Origin: Muricauda sp. MAR_2010_75
Lineage (GTDB): Bacteria; Bacteroidota; Bacteroidia; Flavobacteriales; Flavobacteriaceae
NCBI RefSeq assembly: GCF_000745185.1
Contig: NZ_JQNJ01000001.1
Coordinates: forward strand, 767,501 to 831,500
Length of the DNA stretch: 64,000 nt
Direction of reading: 5' to 3'
In this document: piece by piece, positions 55,401 to 64,000 of the stretch
Position numbering within the stretch: the stretch's first letter is position 1
How the letters are laid out: each line of letters begins with the position of its first letter
Position numbers and translations under genes: made by a program
The notes under the pieces: model-generated
Database searches by the model: none
Told to the model about the DNA's origin: nothing
Seen by the model: only the letters and a program-made list of their open reading frames with translations

Positions 55401-57980
55401 TTCTCAGCCGATAAGGAAAAGTATAAGTTGGGTGAAGAAGCTATTGTCACCTTTCCTTCAGACCGAGGCGGTCGTGCACTAATCAGTATAGAAAATGGAA
55501 CCGAAGTATTGTCCCAACAATGGATTGAGACTTCAGCTAAAGAGACAAAGGCCACTATTCCCATTACAGCTCAGATGGCACCAAATGCCTACATTAATAT
55601 TTCATTGTTGCAACCGCATGGACAAGTGGCCAACGATTTACCCATTCGATTGTATGGTGTGGTTCCCCTTTTGGTTGAAGACCCTGCCACTTTCTTGGAA
55701 CCCCAACTTTCTATGCCAACCGTACTGGAGCCTGAAAAATCGTTTAAGGTCACCGTTTCTGAAGCCCATAAAAAACCAATGACCTATTCCTTGGCCGTGG
55801 TGGATGAAGGATTATTGGATTTGACCCGTTTCCAAACTCCAGATATTCACAGCTCCTTTTATGCGCGGCAAGCACTCGGGGTAAAGACCTTCGATATTTT
55901 TGATGACGTCATGGGCGCCTATTCCATCAGTGTGGACAATATTTACGCGATTGGTGGCGGTGGTATCGGTGCTGGTGCCAAAAACCGAAAAGCACAACGG
56001 TTTAAGCCGGTGGTCACCTATTTAGGTCCATTCACGTTGAAACCCGGTGAAAAAGTATCACATACCATAAACATGCCCAATTATGTGGGCTCGGTTCGTA
56101 CCATGGTAGTGGCCGGTAACCAGAACAGTGCCTACGGCAATACCGAAAAGACCACTCCGGTGCGGAAACCCTTAATGGTACTGACTTCCATTCCAAGAAA
56201 ACTTTCGCCTGGGGAAACCGTGACCATTCCCGTGACGGTTTTTGCCATGGAGCCCAAAGTGAAAAACGTGAAGGTTTCCATAAATGCGGGCAAGGCTTTG
56301 GAGCCTCTTGGTGAAACCTCCAGAAACATAACGTTCAATGCGGTGGGGGAACAAATTGTAAATTTTGAATTTAAGGTCAATCCGGCTGCTTCATTTCAAA
56401 CCATAAAAGTGACCGCGTCAGGAGCTGGTGAAAGTGCCAGTAGTGAAACCGAAATTGATGTGGAAAACCCCAACCCAATCACCACAAGAAGCGAATTGTA
56501 CACCATTGAGGCCAACGGCTCCCAAACCATTCCCTTTGAAACTTTTGGAACTTCTGGCACCAATGAAGCCTTTATTGAATTTTCTACCCTTCCGCCTATG
56601 GATTTTTCCAAGCGATTGGATTATTTGTTGCGTTATCCTCACGGATGTGTGGAACAGACTACTTCCGCAGCATTTCCGCAGTTGTTTTTGGGAGATGTGC
56701 TCGACATCACCTTTGAACGGAAAAAGAAAATCGAGGAGAATGTAAAAGCCGCCATCCGTAGACTGGGTGATTTTCAAACCCCAAGTGGTGGATTGAGCTA
56801 TTGGCCCGGCTATGGCGGTGCCGATGATTGGGGAACCTCCTATGCCGGTCATTTTATGTTGGAAGCCAAACAGCAAGGATATCAACTGCCATTGACTTTC
56901 TTGAGCAACTGGCTGCAATACCAGAAAAATGCCGCACGACAATGGAGCAATGCCGCTACCAGTTACAACAATGATATTGCGCAGGCCTATCGTTTGTATA
57001 CTTTGGCCTTGGCACAACAACCCGAGTTGGCGGCCATGAACCGACTTCGGGAATCCAAAAACTTAAGCAATGAGGCCAAATGGCGATTGGCCGCGGCCTA
57101 CGCCTTGGTCGGTAAAAAAGAAGTGGCCCATGCGATTGCGCAAAAAGCAAACATCAATTTTACGCCCAACAATTACGATTATAGAACTTATGGTTCCGTA
57201 TTCCGAAACAGGGCCATGGCGTTAGAAACCATGATCATTCTTGGTGATGCTCAACAACGGGAACTGGCCATTTCATTGGCTAAAAACCTATCTTCCCAGA
57301 GTTGGTACAGCACCCAAGAAACTGCTTTTGCCCTCCTGTCCATGGCAAAAATGGTGCAGAAAAATGGGGGTAAATCCATCGATTTGACCTTTACCAACAA
57401 TGGCAAGGAAGTCTCGGTAAAAACGGATAGAGCCATTGCGCAACGAAGCATTACTATTTCATCTTTTAAAGAGGAGATTCAGGTGAGCAATAAGCAAGGC
57501 AATACCATTTATGCCACCTTAACGCAGACTGGGAAATTACCCGTGGGTGAGGAATTGGCCCAACAGCAAAACTTGAACCTCTCCGTGGCCTATTTAGATG
57601 CCATTGGAAATTCCATCAATATAAATGAATTACGACAAGGAACCGAGATGCAAGCGCAGATCACGGTCTTTAACAGTTCCAATGATTATGTGGATAACTT
57701 GGCTTTGACCCATATTGTTCCCAGTGGATGGGAGATTGTGGATACTTCGTATACAGATGGCGATAATCCCAATGCGTCCAAGGCCGATTATGTAGATACT
57801 CGGGATGACCGTACCCATCTGTATTTTGACCTTGGTGCGAGAAAATCCAAGACCTTCACCATTAAGTTGAATGCCTCCTTCTTGGGCGATTACTATTTGC
57901 CCGGAGCACAGGTTGAAGCCATGTATGACAACAACTATCAAGCGCGGAACAAAGGAAATTGGATTAAAGTAGTACAGTGA
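52422..57980 (+). CDS. alpha-2-macroglobulin family lipoprotein with thioester motif
   Basis: 1852 residues. MSRLFRISIVLLLIFTVSC is a lipoprotein signal with Cys19. Multiple MG (macroglobulin) beta-sandwich domains follow, with the family markers TERGVHRPGDVAHL near 620, GGRALISIENGTEVL near 1018 and LAVVDEGLLDLTRFQTP near 1125. RYPHGCVEQTT at about residue 1409 is the thioester motif (Cys-x-Glu-Gln) and is intact. It should trap attacking proteases in the periplasm or protect peptidoglycan synthesis. The pbpC gene follows 15 nt later, the classical pairing that links the trap to penicillin-binding protein 1C. Confidence 0.95.
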   Translation: MSRLFRISIVLLLIFTVSCKKKTGQSETDNLFKFKDYISYHTHGNQSISAIIKIVLAQQLTQYEVNQELPEEYLKISPSIEGTLIIENGRELTFQPSEYLKPDTEYVVTLSLNKLMEDIESEFRKYTFSFKTITPNFKINLGNLQSYSREWQYLTGTLDASDILDASKINDVLEVQQGGKKVAVKWDNTSDNAQYYSFKIDSISRKTDDSELTINWNGNDLGIDNKGSETYPIPGLNKFVIVDATSTSAPNAVLTLNFSEPLQQNQNLNGLVTIENAESLRYEIDGNVLKVYPSNRILGEVRVNAFEGIKSEYGFTLSETFSELVSFEQLKPNVRLISKGTILPNAASTPIYFETVNLSAVEVRVIQVYENNMLQYLQNNNFGTEYLSDLRPVGRRVAYKIIPLSETGEENSSYWKAHALDLSELIKIHPGSLYRVEFSFKKEHTTYNCGDSEAIEETSIDYASENSSDEALEERYWDNEIYYWRNYNYNWNERDNPCHSAYYNDTRIAYTNLLGSDLGLIAKKGNNRSYHFAATNLLTTKPEANTNIKLYNYQQQLLGEVTTDASGFAVYDGEKTVAFAAAQKENNFAYAKLMDGNALSLSKFDVSGEELQSGLQGFIYTERGVHRPGDVAHLTFVLDDSANPLPQGHPVTLEVTDARGKLVQRNVLTEGTLPVADGLYAKKEEKFYYFPVPTQSNSPTGTWNAKIVVGGAQFNKSLKIATVKPNRLKVDFSFDDDVLTANSNNRGKATVQWLHGAPARNLKIDINATLKQIATAFPKFKDYVFQDPVRSFNETELQWISSKLDANGVLNINEKINMNGNAPGMLQATFTTKVFEGGGDFSIDVFSKNLAPFTHFVGLKSPEAKQYGSFLTDENTSFDVVSVDAQGNPSGNRKLKVQVFKIEWRWWWNRGYDNLSRYENATVHRPFKEMSITTGADGKANFNINVPDEEGGRFLIRVMDEVSGHATGRTAYFYRNWWRRPASNDAESSKILIFSADKEKYKLGEEAIVTFPSDRGGRALISIENGTEVLSQQWIETSAKETKATIPITAQMAPNAYINISLLQPHGQVANDLPIRLYGVVPLLVEDPATFLEPQLSMPTVLEPEKSFKVTVSEAHKKPMTYSLAVVDEGLLDLTRFQTPDIHSSFYARQALGVKTFDIFDDVMGAYSISVDNIYAIGGGGIGAGAKNRKAQRFKPVVTYLGPFTLKPGEKVSHTINMPNYVGSVRTMVVAGNQNSAYGNTEKTTPVRKPLMVLTSIPRKLSPGETVTIPVTVFAMEPKVKNVKVSINAGKALEPLGETSRNITFNAVGEQIVNFEFKVNPAASFQTIKVTASGAGESASSETEIDVENPNPITTRSELYTIEANGSQTIPFETFGTSGTNEAFIEFSTLPPMDFSKRLDYLLRYPHGCVEQTTSAAFPQLFLGDVLDITFERKKKIEENVKAAIRRLGDFQTPSGGLSYWPGYGGADDWGTSYAGHFMLEAKQQGYQLPLTFLSNWLQYQKNAARQWSNAATSYNNDIAQAYRLYTLALAQQPELAAMNRLRESKNLSNEAKWRLAAAYALVGKKEVAHAIAQKANINFTPNNYDYRTYGSVFRNRAMALETMIILGDAQQRELAISLAKNLSSQSWYSTQETAFALLSMAKMVQKNGGKSIDLTFTNNGKEVSVKTDRAIAQRSITISSFKEEIQVSNKQGNTIYATLTQTGKLPVGEELAQQQNLNLSVAYLDAIGNSININELRQGTEMQAQITVFNSSNDYVDNLALTHIVPSGWEIVDTSYTDGDNPNASKADYVDTRDDRTHLYFDLGARKSKTFTIKLNASFLGDYYLPGAQVEAMYDNNYQARNKGNWIKVVQ

Positions 57981-57995
57981 TGTGATAGGGTGTGA

Positions 57996-60368
57996 ATGAA
58001 AGATTTTTGGTCGCCAGTAAAAAAGATAGTCGCCAAGCACAAAATCAAGTTGGGCGTGTTAACCCTTGTTTTGGTTTTGTGGTTGTTCTGTCTGCCCAAA
58101 AATCTGTTTGAAGACCCTAAGTCGACCGTAGTGAATGCGTCCGACGGTAGCTTGATTGGAGCACGGATTGCCAATGATGGGCAATGGCGATTTCCACAAC
58201 TGGATTCAATCCCACACCGATTTGAGCAATGCATTTTGTTGTTTGAGGATGAATATTTTTATCAACATCCCGGCTTCAACCCTGTCTCCATCATCAAGGC
58301 CATTGGGCATAATCTTACCAAAGAGACTCGAAGAGGTGGGAGCACCATCACCCAACAGGTTATTCGTCTTAGCCGAAAAAATCAAAGTCGCACCTATTGG
58401 GAAAAGTGTATCGAGATTTTTATGGCCACTCGTCTCGAATTACGTCATTCCAAAGAAGAAATTCTGAATCTGTATGCGTCCCATACGCCCTACGGTGGTA
58501 ATGTAGTGGGGCTGGAAACCGCTGCTTGGCGCTATTTTGGGATTCCCGCCCACGAACTAAGTTGGGGGCAATCCGCCGCATTGGCCGTTTTGCCCAATGC
58601 CCCTGCATTGATTTTCCCCGGACGTAACGAACAAGAATTCTTGGAAAAACGAAATCGGCTACTAAAAAAATTATGGGATAAGGGTACCCTGGACCAAACT
58701 GCGTATGAATTGGCGGTGGCCGAACCGCTTCCCCAAAAGCCCTTCCCACTGCCCGATGTTGCCCCGCACCTTACGGAACGTATTCGAATTGAACATCCGG
58801 GTGAGCGTATCACCACTTCTATTCAAAGACCGTTGCAGCAACAACTCAATCTGTTGGCGGAACGCCATTATCAACAGTTGAAAAGCAATGAAATCCACAA
58901 CTTGGCCATTTTGGTCTTGGATGTGGAATCTCGAAAAGTGTTGGGTTATGTGGGAAATTCCCCTTCGGGGAAAGCACATGGCAATTATGTGGATATCATC
59001 ACCAAAAATCGAAGTACAGGGAGCACGCTGAAGCCTTTTTTGTTTGCCTCCTTGTTGGATGAAGGCCAAGTATTACCTCATAGTTTGGTGGAAGACGTCC
59101 CCACCGTCATCAATGGGTACAATCCACAAAATTTTGACAAAAAACATGTGGGTGCCGTACCTGTGAGCAGAGCGCTCTCCCGTTCGTTGAATGTTCCTGC
59201 GGTACGATTACTACGGGAATACGGCCTCCAAAAATTCTACAACAAGCTGCACAAAATGAATTTGGAATCTTTGAACAAACCTTCTTCCTACTATGGTCTC
59301 TCCCTCATTCTTGGAGGAGCGGAAAGTTCCCTTTGGGAAATGACGCAGACCTATGCTTCGCTTGCTTCGACCTTGAACCATTTTGCGGAAAATTCCAGCA
59401 CCTATTACCCAAATGAGTTTGTCACACCCGCCTATCTCGCTAACCAAACTATTGATTTTGGCGAGCAACAGTTTAACCCCACTGTTTTGGGAGCTGGGGC
59501 CATTTACAGCACGTTTCAAGCCATGTACGAGGTCAACCGCCCTGAAGGGGATGAGAATTGGCACTTTTTTGATTCCTCCCAGCCCATTGCTTGGAAAACA
59601 GGGACCAGTTTTGGGTTTAAGGATGCTTGGGCCGTAGGGGTCACCCCAAAATACGCCATTGGCGTCTGGGCTGGAAATGCGGATGGTGAAGGAAGACCAG
59701 GACTAACGGGAATTACCGCCGCCGCTCCCCTGCTTTTTGATGTGTTGGATGCGCTGCCCCACAGCGGATGGTTCCAAGAACCTTTTGATGATTTGGTGGA
59801 AGTGGAGGTTTGTACTGAAAGCGGCTATCGAGCTTCCGTATATTGTGATGAAACGAAAAAAGAGCTTGTCCCCACCCACGGCACCCGAGGCGGGCCTTGC
59901 CCCTATCATCACCAAATGTTTTTGGATGCTTCGGAAAAATTCAGGGTGAATTCTGATTGCTATCCGTTGGAAAATATGGTGGCCAAAAACTGGTTTATGC
60001 TACCTCCCGTTTTGGAATACTATTATGCTACTTCCAATCCCAATTACAAACCATTACCACCCTATTTGCAAGGATGTTCCTCCTTGGAAAACCAGCGTAT
60101 GGAGTTTCTCTATCCGAAAAAAAATCAAGCCGTGCTCCTTCCCAAGGATTTGGGCACCACCACCTCAGATGTCATTTTAAAATTGGCCCATCAACAATCA
60201 GACGTCGTGGTGTATTGGTATTTGGATGAAACTTATGTCGGCAAAACCGAAAATTTCCATGAACTCTTGTTGGACATTCAACCCGGGGAATATACTTTGA
60301 CGGTGGTGGATAGTGAAGGAAACCGTATGCAGCAACAGATGGAGGTAAGACAGGCTTCGGGGGATTAA
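57996..60368 (+). CDS. pbpC: penicillin-binding protein 1C
   Basis: 790 residues, inner membrane, periplasmic catalytic domains. TM near 20-40 (LGVLTLVLVLWLFCLPK). Transglycosylase 60-250 with FEDEYFYQHPGF (catalytic Glu) and RGGSTITQQVIRL. Transpeptidase 290-560 with STGSTLKPF (SxxK), SRSLNVPAVR (SxN) and WKTGTSFGFKDAWAVG (KTG). The C-terminal 90 residues form the BiPBP_C domain. It makes and cross-links glycan strands and is paired with alpha-2-macroglobulin. Its last 4 nt overlap the convergent lipoprotein gene. Confidence 0.96.
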   Translation: MKDFWSPVKKIVAKHKIKLGVLTLVLVLWLFCLPKNLFEDPKSTVVNASDGSLIGARIANDGQWRFPQLDSIPHRFEQCILLFEDEYFYQHPGFNPVSIIKAIGHNLTKETRRGGSTITQQVIRLSRKNQSRTYWEKCIEIFMATRLELRHSKEEILNLYASHTPYGGNVVGLETAAWRYFGIPAHELSWGQSAALAVLPNAPALIFPGRNEQEFLEKRNRLLKKLWDKGTLDQTAYELAVAEPLPQKPFPLPDVAPHLTERIRIEHPGERITTSIQRPLQQQLNLLAERHYQQLKSNEIHNLAILVLDVESRKVLGYVGNSPSGKAHGNYVDIITKNRSTGSTLKPFLFASLLDEGQVLPHSLVEDVPTVINGYNPQNFDKKHVGAVPVSRALSRSLNVPAVRLLREYGLQKFYNKLHKMNLESLNKPSSYYGLSLILGGAESSLWEMTQTYASLASTLNHFAENSSTYYPNEFVTPAYLANQTIDFGEQQFNPTVLGAGAIYSTFQAMYEVNRPEGDENWHFFDSSQPIAWKTGTSFGFKDAWAVGVTPKYAIGVWAGNADGEGRPGLTGITAAAPLLFDVLDALPHSGWFQEPFDDLVEVEVCTESGYRASVYCDETKKELVPTHGTRGGPCPYHHQMFLDASEKFRVNSDCYPLENMVAKNWFMLPPVLEYYYATSNPNYKPLPPYLQGCSSLENQRMEFLYPKKNQAVLLPKDLGTTTSDVILKLAHQQSDVVVYWYLDETYVGKTENFHELLLDIQPGEYTLTVVDSEGNRMQQQMEVRQASGD

Positions 60369-60952
60369 TCGTTTAATTTAACTCTTTCTAAAGAGCTTTT
60401 ATATGTGGTGTATTTTTCAATGGCTTTTATATAATTTATTGAGCCATCCATTGTCATATCATCTACAAAGCCGTCCAGATCAGGATAATTATCCCTTATC
60501 CAACTAACCAAGGAGTCTCTTTCTTGGCTCCAAGCCTCCCAATCAACATCAATGTAATCCAAATCCTCCGTCTTTGAGATTTTTCCTGAATCAAAGGATA
60601 CTTTGACCTTATAGACCAAAGGGTTGTTCTTCAAATACTCATTACGAATATTATCTTGGGCAACAGTCACAATAATATCATTGTTCTTTTCTTCTAATTC
60701 AAGTACCTCATAAGTTGGTTTAAATATTGAATCCCATTTAAAAAATTCATAGAAACTTTCGTGGTTATAGGATGTAGCATAATCTCCAGAGAGCATCGTA
60801 ATACTATCATTTATTAGAGCTTTTATTTCATTGTAATTGGATGAATCAAAAGCATCATAATATCTAGTTACGGTTTCTTGATGAGATATTTTTTTGTTAT
60901 TGCATCCAACCAATAAAACCAGAAGAAATAGTCCGGGAAGCTTATTTTTCAT
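60365..60952 (-). CDS. lipoprotein, possibly SnoaL-like
   Basis: 195 residues. MKNKLPGLFLLVLLVGCNN is a lipoprotein signal with Cys17. HQETVTRYYDAFDSSNYNEI resembles the first helix of SnoaL/NTF2-like domains, and DNIRNEYLKNNPLVYKVKVSFDSGKISK fits the strands. The helical C-terminal 70 residues are not part of that fold. Function unknown. The gene is AT-richer than its neighbours. It is convergent with pbpC (4-nt overlap) and lies 36 nt downstream of der. Confidence 0.72.
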   Translation of the reverse strand: MKNKLPGLFLLVLLVGCNNKKISHQETVTRYYDAFDSSNYNEIKALINDSITMLSGDYATSYNHESFYEFFKWDSIFKPTYEVLELEEKNNDIIVTVAQDNIRNEYLKNNPLVYKVKVSFDSGKISKTEDLDYIDVDWEAWSQERDSLVSWIRDNYPDLDGFVDDMTMDGSINYIKAIEKYTTYKSSLERVKLND

Positions 60953-60988
60953 TGCTTTTGTATTTGACTTTTTGCAATCAAATTAATG

Positions 60989-62290
60989 TTACTTCTTCCG
61001 CATAAAAATAGTGATGGGCACTCCAGTAAAATCAAAATGCTCCCGGAGTTTGTTTTCCAAGAAACGCTTGTACGGGTCACGGACGTATTGGGGCAAATTG
61101 CAGAAAAAGGCAAACTGCGGATAAGGCGTTGGCAGTTGGGTGCAAAACTTGATTTTCACATATTTTCCCTTATACGCCGGAGGTGGGGTATGCTCAATAA
61201 TGGGCAACATGACATCGTTCAATTTTCGGGTCACGATTTTCTTTGAACGGTTTTTATAGACCTCCACAGCAGTTTCTATCGCCTTGAAAATACGTTGCTT
61301 GTTCAATACCGAAATAAAAAGAATGGGGACATCCTCAAAAGGCGAAATGGCTTCTTTTATCTTGGTCGTATACTCTTTTACCGAATTGGTTTCCTTTTCC
61401 ACCAAATCCCATTTGTTCACCAGAATCACAATACCTTTATTGTTGCGCTGGGCCAACCAAAAAATATTTTCCACCTGTCCATCAAAACCACGGGTCGCAT
61501 CTAACATCAAAATACAGACATCGCAATGCTCAATGGCACGCACGGAACGCATTACGGAGTAAAATTCCAAATCTTCCTTGACCTTGGATTTCCGTCGGAT
61601 TCCTGCCGTATCCACCAAATTGAATTCAAATCCAAATTGATTGTATTTGGTATCGATACTGTCACGGGTGGTTCCAGCAATATCGGTGACAATGTATCGG
61701 TCCTTCCCAATCAAGGCATTGATAAAGGACGATTTTCCAGCGTTGGGTCGACCCACTACAGCAAAGCGTGGGAGTTCACTCTCTTCTTCGGTTTTTTCTG
61801 GAAGCACTTTGACCAAGGCATCCAGCAGTTCCCCAGTTCCGCTTCCATTGATACTGGATAATGTGAAGTATTCGCCCAGCCCCAAAGCATAAAATTCAAC
61901 GGCATCTGCCATTCGCTGGGCGTTATCCACTTTGTTCACGGCCAAAAAAACGGGCTTGTCCACCTTTCTGAGCAGCTTGGCCACGTCCTCGTCCATTCCG
62001 GTGACCCCAGATTCCACATCTACCATAAAAATGATGGCATCCGCCTCATCAATGGCCAATTCTACCTGCTTATCGATTTCTTTTTCAAAAACGTCATCGC
62101 TCCCCAAGACATAGCCACCGGTATCAATCAAAGAAAATTCCTTGCCGTTCCAGTCGCTTTTTCCATAGTGACGATCACGGGTAACACCGCTCACGGCGTC
62201 CACGATGGCCTCTCGGCGCTGAATCAATCGATTAAAAAACGTAGACTTTCCTACATTGGGTCTCCCCACAATGGCCACAATAGCTCCCAT
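60989..62290 (-). CDS. der: ribosome-assembly GTPase Der (EngA)
   Basis: 433 residues, cytoplasmic. Two GTPase domains in tandem: G1 [17 protein letters not shown] with DTGG and NKVD at 120-123; second G1 [18 protein letters not shown] with DTAG and NKWD. The C-terminal KH-like domain (about 355-433) ends [11 protein letters not shown]. It binds the 50S subunit and is essential for its maturation. A -7 box TACTTTTG lies 17 nt upstream on the minus strand (62314-62307), giving a leader of about 10 nt. Confidence 0.97.
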   Translation of the reverse strand: MGAIVAIVGRPNVGKSTFFNRLIQRREAIVDAVSGVTRDRHYGKSDWNGKEFSLIDTGGYVLGSDDVFEKEIDKQVELAIDEADAIIFMVDVESGVTGMDEDVAKLLRKVDKPVFLAVNKVDNAQRMADAVEFYALGLGEYFTLSSINGSGTGELLDALVKVLPEKTEEESELPRFAVVGRPNAGKSSFINALIGKDRYIVTDIAGTTRDSIDTKYNQFGFEFNLVDTAGIRRKSKVKEDLEFYSVMRSVRAIEHCDVCILMLDATRGFDGQVENIFWLAQRNNKGIVILVNKWDLVEKETNSVKEYTTKIKEAISPFEDVPILFISVLNKQRIFKAIETAVEVYKNRSKKIVTRKLNDVMLPIIEHTPPPAYKGKYVKIKFCTQLPTPYPQFAFFCNLPQYVRDPYKRFLENKLREHFDFTGVPITIFMRKK

Positions 62291-62306
62291 CTGCCTTATT
62301 TTTTGG

Positions 62307-62314
62307 CAAAAGTA
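62307..62314 (-). promoter_or_regulatory. -7 box TACTTTTG upstream of der
   Basis: A perfect TAnnTTTG match on the minus strand, 17 nt before the der ATG at 62290. No clear -33 TTG is seen. Confidence 0.5.
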
Positions 62315-62366
62315 CCATTTATTATGAAGAAAAAATGATACCTTTTTTCATCTATTTCAATATGTT

Positions 62367-62870
62367 ATGAGCGATTTCACCAACGAAATTGTATTGCGGC
62401 CCCGATTTCAGGTTGCCCTAAAAACCGATATTGACCATTTAAAAACAATTTTTGACCAAACGGAGGAAGAATCTTTTGTGGTCAAACGGTTGGATGAACA
62501 CATTTATATTAAGTTCAGAAACTCTGAAATTACCTTTTGGTCACCTCAACTGCATTTAGAACTTACCTCGTTTGAAGAAGGTATTACCAAAATCCATGGA
62601 GTTTTTGGTCCCAACCCAACGCTTTGGACCTTTTTTATGTTCTTGCATTTTGGGGTGGGCACCCTTTTTGTTATTTTGGGCATTTTTGCCTATTCCAACC
62701 ATTCTTTGGGCAAAGATGTGACCTTCTGGTTGGTGGGCATGTTCTTTTTAACCGTGATTTGGTTCGCTCTTTACGCCTTTGGTCGTATGGGAAGGGCCAA
62801 GGGGAAACCTCAAATGGAACAGTTAAAAACGTTTATCCGACAAAAAATTTCAGGATTTCAACGGGGGTAA
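62367..62870 (+). CDS. two-TM hypothetical protein
   Basis: 167 residues. A soluble N-terminal part (MSDFTNEIVLRPRFQVAL, beta-alpha-beta with EESFVVKRLDEHIYIKF) precedes two TM helices (FFMFLHFGVGTLFVILGIF, FWLVGMFFLTVIWFALYAF) and a basic amphipathic tail (QLKTFIRQKISGF). I do not recognise a family, but the order soluble domain, TM hairpin, basic helix is shared with a set of flavobacterial hypotheticals. It lies between der and era and is transcribed the other way. Confidence 0.75.
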   Translation: MSDFTNEIVLRPRFQVALKTDIDHLKTIFDQTEEESFVVKRLDEHIYIKFRNSEITFWSPQLHLELTSFEEGITKIHGVFGPNPTLWTFFMFLHFGVGTLFVILGIFAYSNHSLGKDVTFWLVGMFFLTVIWFALYAFGRMGRAKGKPQMEQLKTFIRQKISGFQRG

Positions 62871-62873
62871 CAT

Positions 62874-63755
62874 TTAACCGTTGTACCCAAATCTCCGAAG
62901 TTGTTGCGAATTGCTCCGCCAGTTTTTATTGACCTTCACATACAATTCGATGTGGACCTGTTTGTCAAAGAATTTTTCCAAGTCTTTTCTGGATTCAACC
63001 CCTACTCTTTTTAACGCACTCCCTTTATGCCCGATGATGATGCCTTTTTGGGTATCACGTTCCACCATGATCACGGACCGGATTCGGATGATGTCGTCAT
63101 CTTCCAAAAATTCTTCGGTCTCCACCTCAACGGAATATGGGATTTCCTTTTTATAGTGCAGTAATATTTTCTCGCGGATGGTCTCATTGACAAAAAAGCG
63201 TTCGGGTTTATCGGTGAGTTGATCCTTGGGATAGTACGGAGGAGCCTCTGGAAGCAATTCCAAAATTCGTTCAAAAACTTCCTTTACATTGAAATTTTCC
63301 AATGCTGAAATGGGATGGATTTCTGCCTTGGGCAACAAGCTTTGCCAGTGTTGCATTTGTGCTTCCAAGGTTTCTTGGTCCGAAGTATCAATCTTATTCA
63401 ATAGGAGTAAAACAGGAATTTTGCTGTTCTGAATTTTTTTAAAAAAAGCTTCGTCCTTCAATGCCTTCTCACCAATTTCAACCATATAAAGCAACACATC
63501 GGCATCCTCAAAAGCGGATTTTACAAAATCCATCATGGACGTCTGAAGCTCATAGGCCGGTTTTATAATGCCTGGTGTATCAGAAAGAATCACCTGAAAA
63601 TCATCCCCGTTGACAATTCCCAAAATTCGGTGACGGGTGGTCTGTGCCTTGGATGTGATAATGGAAAGTTTTTCACCCACAAAGGCGTTCATCAAGGTGG
63701 ATTTACCCACGTTGGGATTTCCAATAATATTTACAAAACCTGCTTTATGTGCCAC
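62874..63755 (-). CDS. era: GTPase Era
   Basis: 293 residues, cytoplasmic. GTPase domain 1-170 with GNPNVGKSTLMNAF, DTPG in LSDTPGIIKP and NKID in LLLNKIDTS. KH type-2 domain at 200-290 with ITRSVIMVERD-like segment (IRIRSVIMVERDTQKGIIIG, HKGSALKRVGVESRKDLEKF). It binds the 16S rRNA 3' end and assembles the 30S subunit. It begins 11 nt inside the end of the symporter gene, so the two are cotranscribed. Confidence 0.97.
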   Translation of the reverse strand: MAHKAGFVNIIGNPNVGKSTLMNAFVGEKLSIITSKAQTTRHRILGIVNGDDFQVILSDTPGIIKPAYELQTSMMDFVKSAFEDADVLLYMVEIGEKALKDEAFFKKIQNSKIPVLLLLNKIDTSDQETLEAQMQHWQSLLPKAEIHPISALENFNVKEVFERILELLPEAPPYYPKDQLTDKPERFFVNETIREKILLHYKKEIPYSVEVETEEFLEDDDIIRIRSVIMVERDTQKGIIIGHKGSALKRVGVESRKDLEKFFDKQVHIELYVKVNKNWRSNSQQLRRFGYNG

Positions 63756-64000
63756 CTTTTTTTATTTTTTGAAGATATTTTTTTGAAGCTTCGTTTACTT
63801 TTGGTGATAAATATAATACTGCTATCATATTGGGAATCACCATAAGGGCATATGAAAGGTCAATAAGATTCTTCACCAACTGTAGTGAAGCTACCGCTGC
63901 AAAAATAATCATGATTACGAAGAAAACATTGTACCATTTGCCAATTTTTGGTGTGGTCAAGAAGGAAAGACTCTTTACCCCATAATACGAATAGGTAAAC
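63745..64000 (-). CDS. alanine/glycine:cation symporter (AGCS), C-terminal part
   Basis: Partial: the frame is open to the window edge and the start lies beyond 64000. The visible 84 residues begin FTYSYYGVKSLSFLTTPK (the SYSYYG-like motif near the AGCS C-terminus), then a TM helix (VFFVIMIIFAAVASLQLV), then LIDLSYALMVIPNMIAVLYL with the N-L-I-A-L-like end of AGCS transporters. The family imports alanine or glycine with sodium. An apparent TTG at 63960 is internal, not a start. Stop overlaps the era start by 11 nt. Confidence 0.8.
   Translation of the reverse strand, partial: FTYSYYGVKSLSFLTTPKIGKWYNVFFVIMIIFAAVASLQLVKNLIDLSYALMVIPNMIAVLYLSPKVNEASKKYLQKIKKGGT

Noticed and set aside
56418-57020. 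A 200-residue frame antisense to the alpha-2-macroglobulin gene
   Set aside because: No membrane, signal or family pattern; the sense gene is certain.

Overview
The window reads as chromosome of a marine-type Bacteroidota, family Flavobacteriaceae (an Allomuricauda/Flagellimonas-like organism is my guess from overall gene content). Evidence: promoters with a TAnnTTTG -7 box and a TTG-type -33 element, short leaders with weak ribosome binding sites, TonB receptors with an N-terminal carboxypeptidase-like domain, Porin_10, HmuY, DUF6607, DUF6090, GSCFA and DUF4230 proteins, a 585-residue aromatic amino acid hydroxylase, and a 16S-tRNA-Ile-tRNA-Ala rRNA operon. No insertion sequence, prophage, integrase or CRISPR array was seen.

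Layout. 1-2323: proximal part of an rRNA operon on the minus strand (promoter, 16S, tRNA-Ile, tRNA-Ala; 23S lies outside). 2324-9858: a Porin_10 barrel diverging from rnhB and a lipoprotein with a beta-propeller-like C-terminus, then an OmpA-family protein and a TapB-like secreted protein. 9870-13127: minus-strand lipoproteins, lipB and a 51-residue YqaE/Pmp3 protein. 13219-21299: a membrane-tethered LuxR-type regulator, a thioredoxin-fold protein, lysS, a TonB receptor and an SLC13 transporter. 21300-24942: an accessory stretch with an acidic repeat protein, a candidate small RNA, and a SatD-DUF3307 operon behind four 27-28 bp operator-like repeats. 24991-28286: NmrA-like protein, small membrane protein, class III cyclase and AraC regulator. 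28386-32793: a divergent heme-uptake cluster (FMN-binding protein and DUF6607 on minus, TonB receptor and HmuY on plus) with shared half-sites in the control region. 32890-34865: an ArsC-like protein lacking its cysteine and an AsmA-like membrane protein.

34866-37310 is an AT-rich accessory insert with a lone proteasome/HslV-like Ntn-hydrolase followed by a two-TM coiled-coil membrane protein; it is my best candidate for an undescribed system. 37311-48450 returns to core and family-typical genes (hemL, glucosaminidase-LysM lipoprotein, PLP deaminase, a HERIH membrane protein, DUF5522, DUF4136, aromatic amino acid hydroxylase, DUF4230, GSCFA, a DUF6090 gene broken by an in-frame TGA, alaS). 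48574-51716 is an M23 peptidase-MerR-LemA-TPM-TPM series. 52422-60368 is an alpha-2-macroglobulin/pbpC pair. 60365-64000 holds a lipoprotein, the GTPases der and era, a membrane protein, and the C-terminal part of an AGCS symporter running off the end.

Functional themes are translation and ribosome assembly (rRNA, lysS, alaS, der, era), envelope upkeep (LemA/TPM, M23, glucosaminidase, pbpC with alpha-2-macroglobulin), nutrient and heme uptake, and several small regulatory circuits. Names rest on sequence recognition only; no database search was run.
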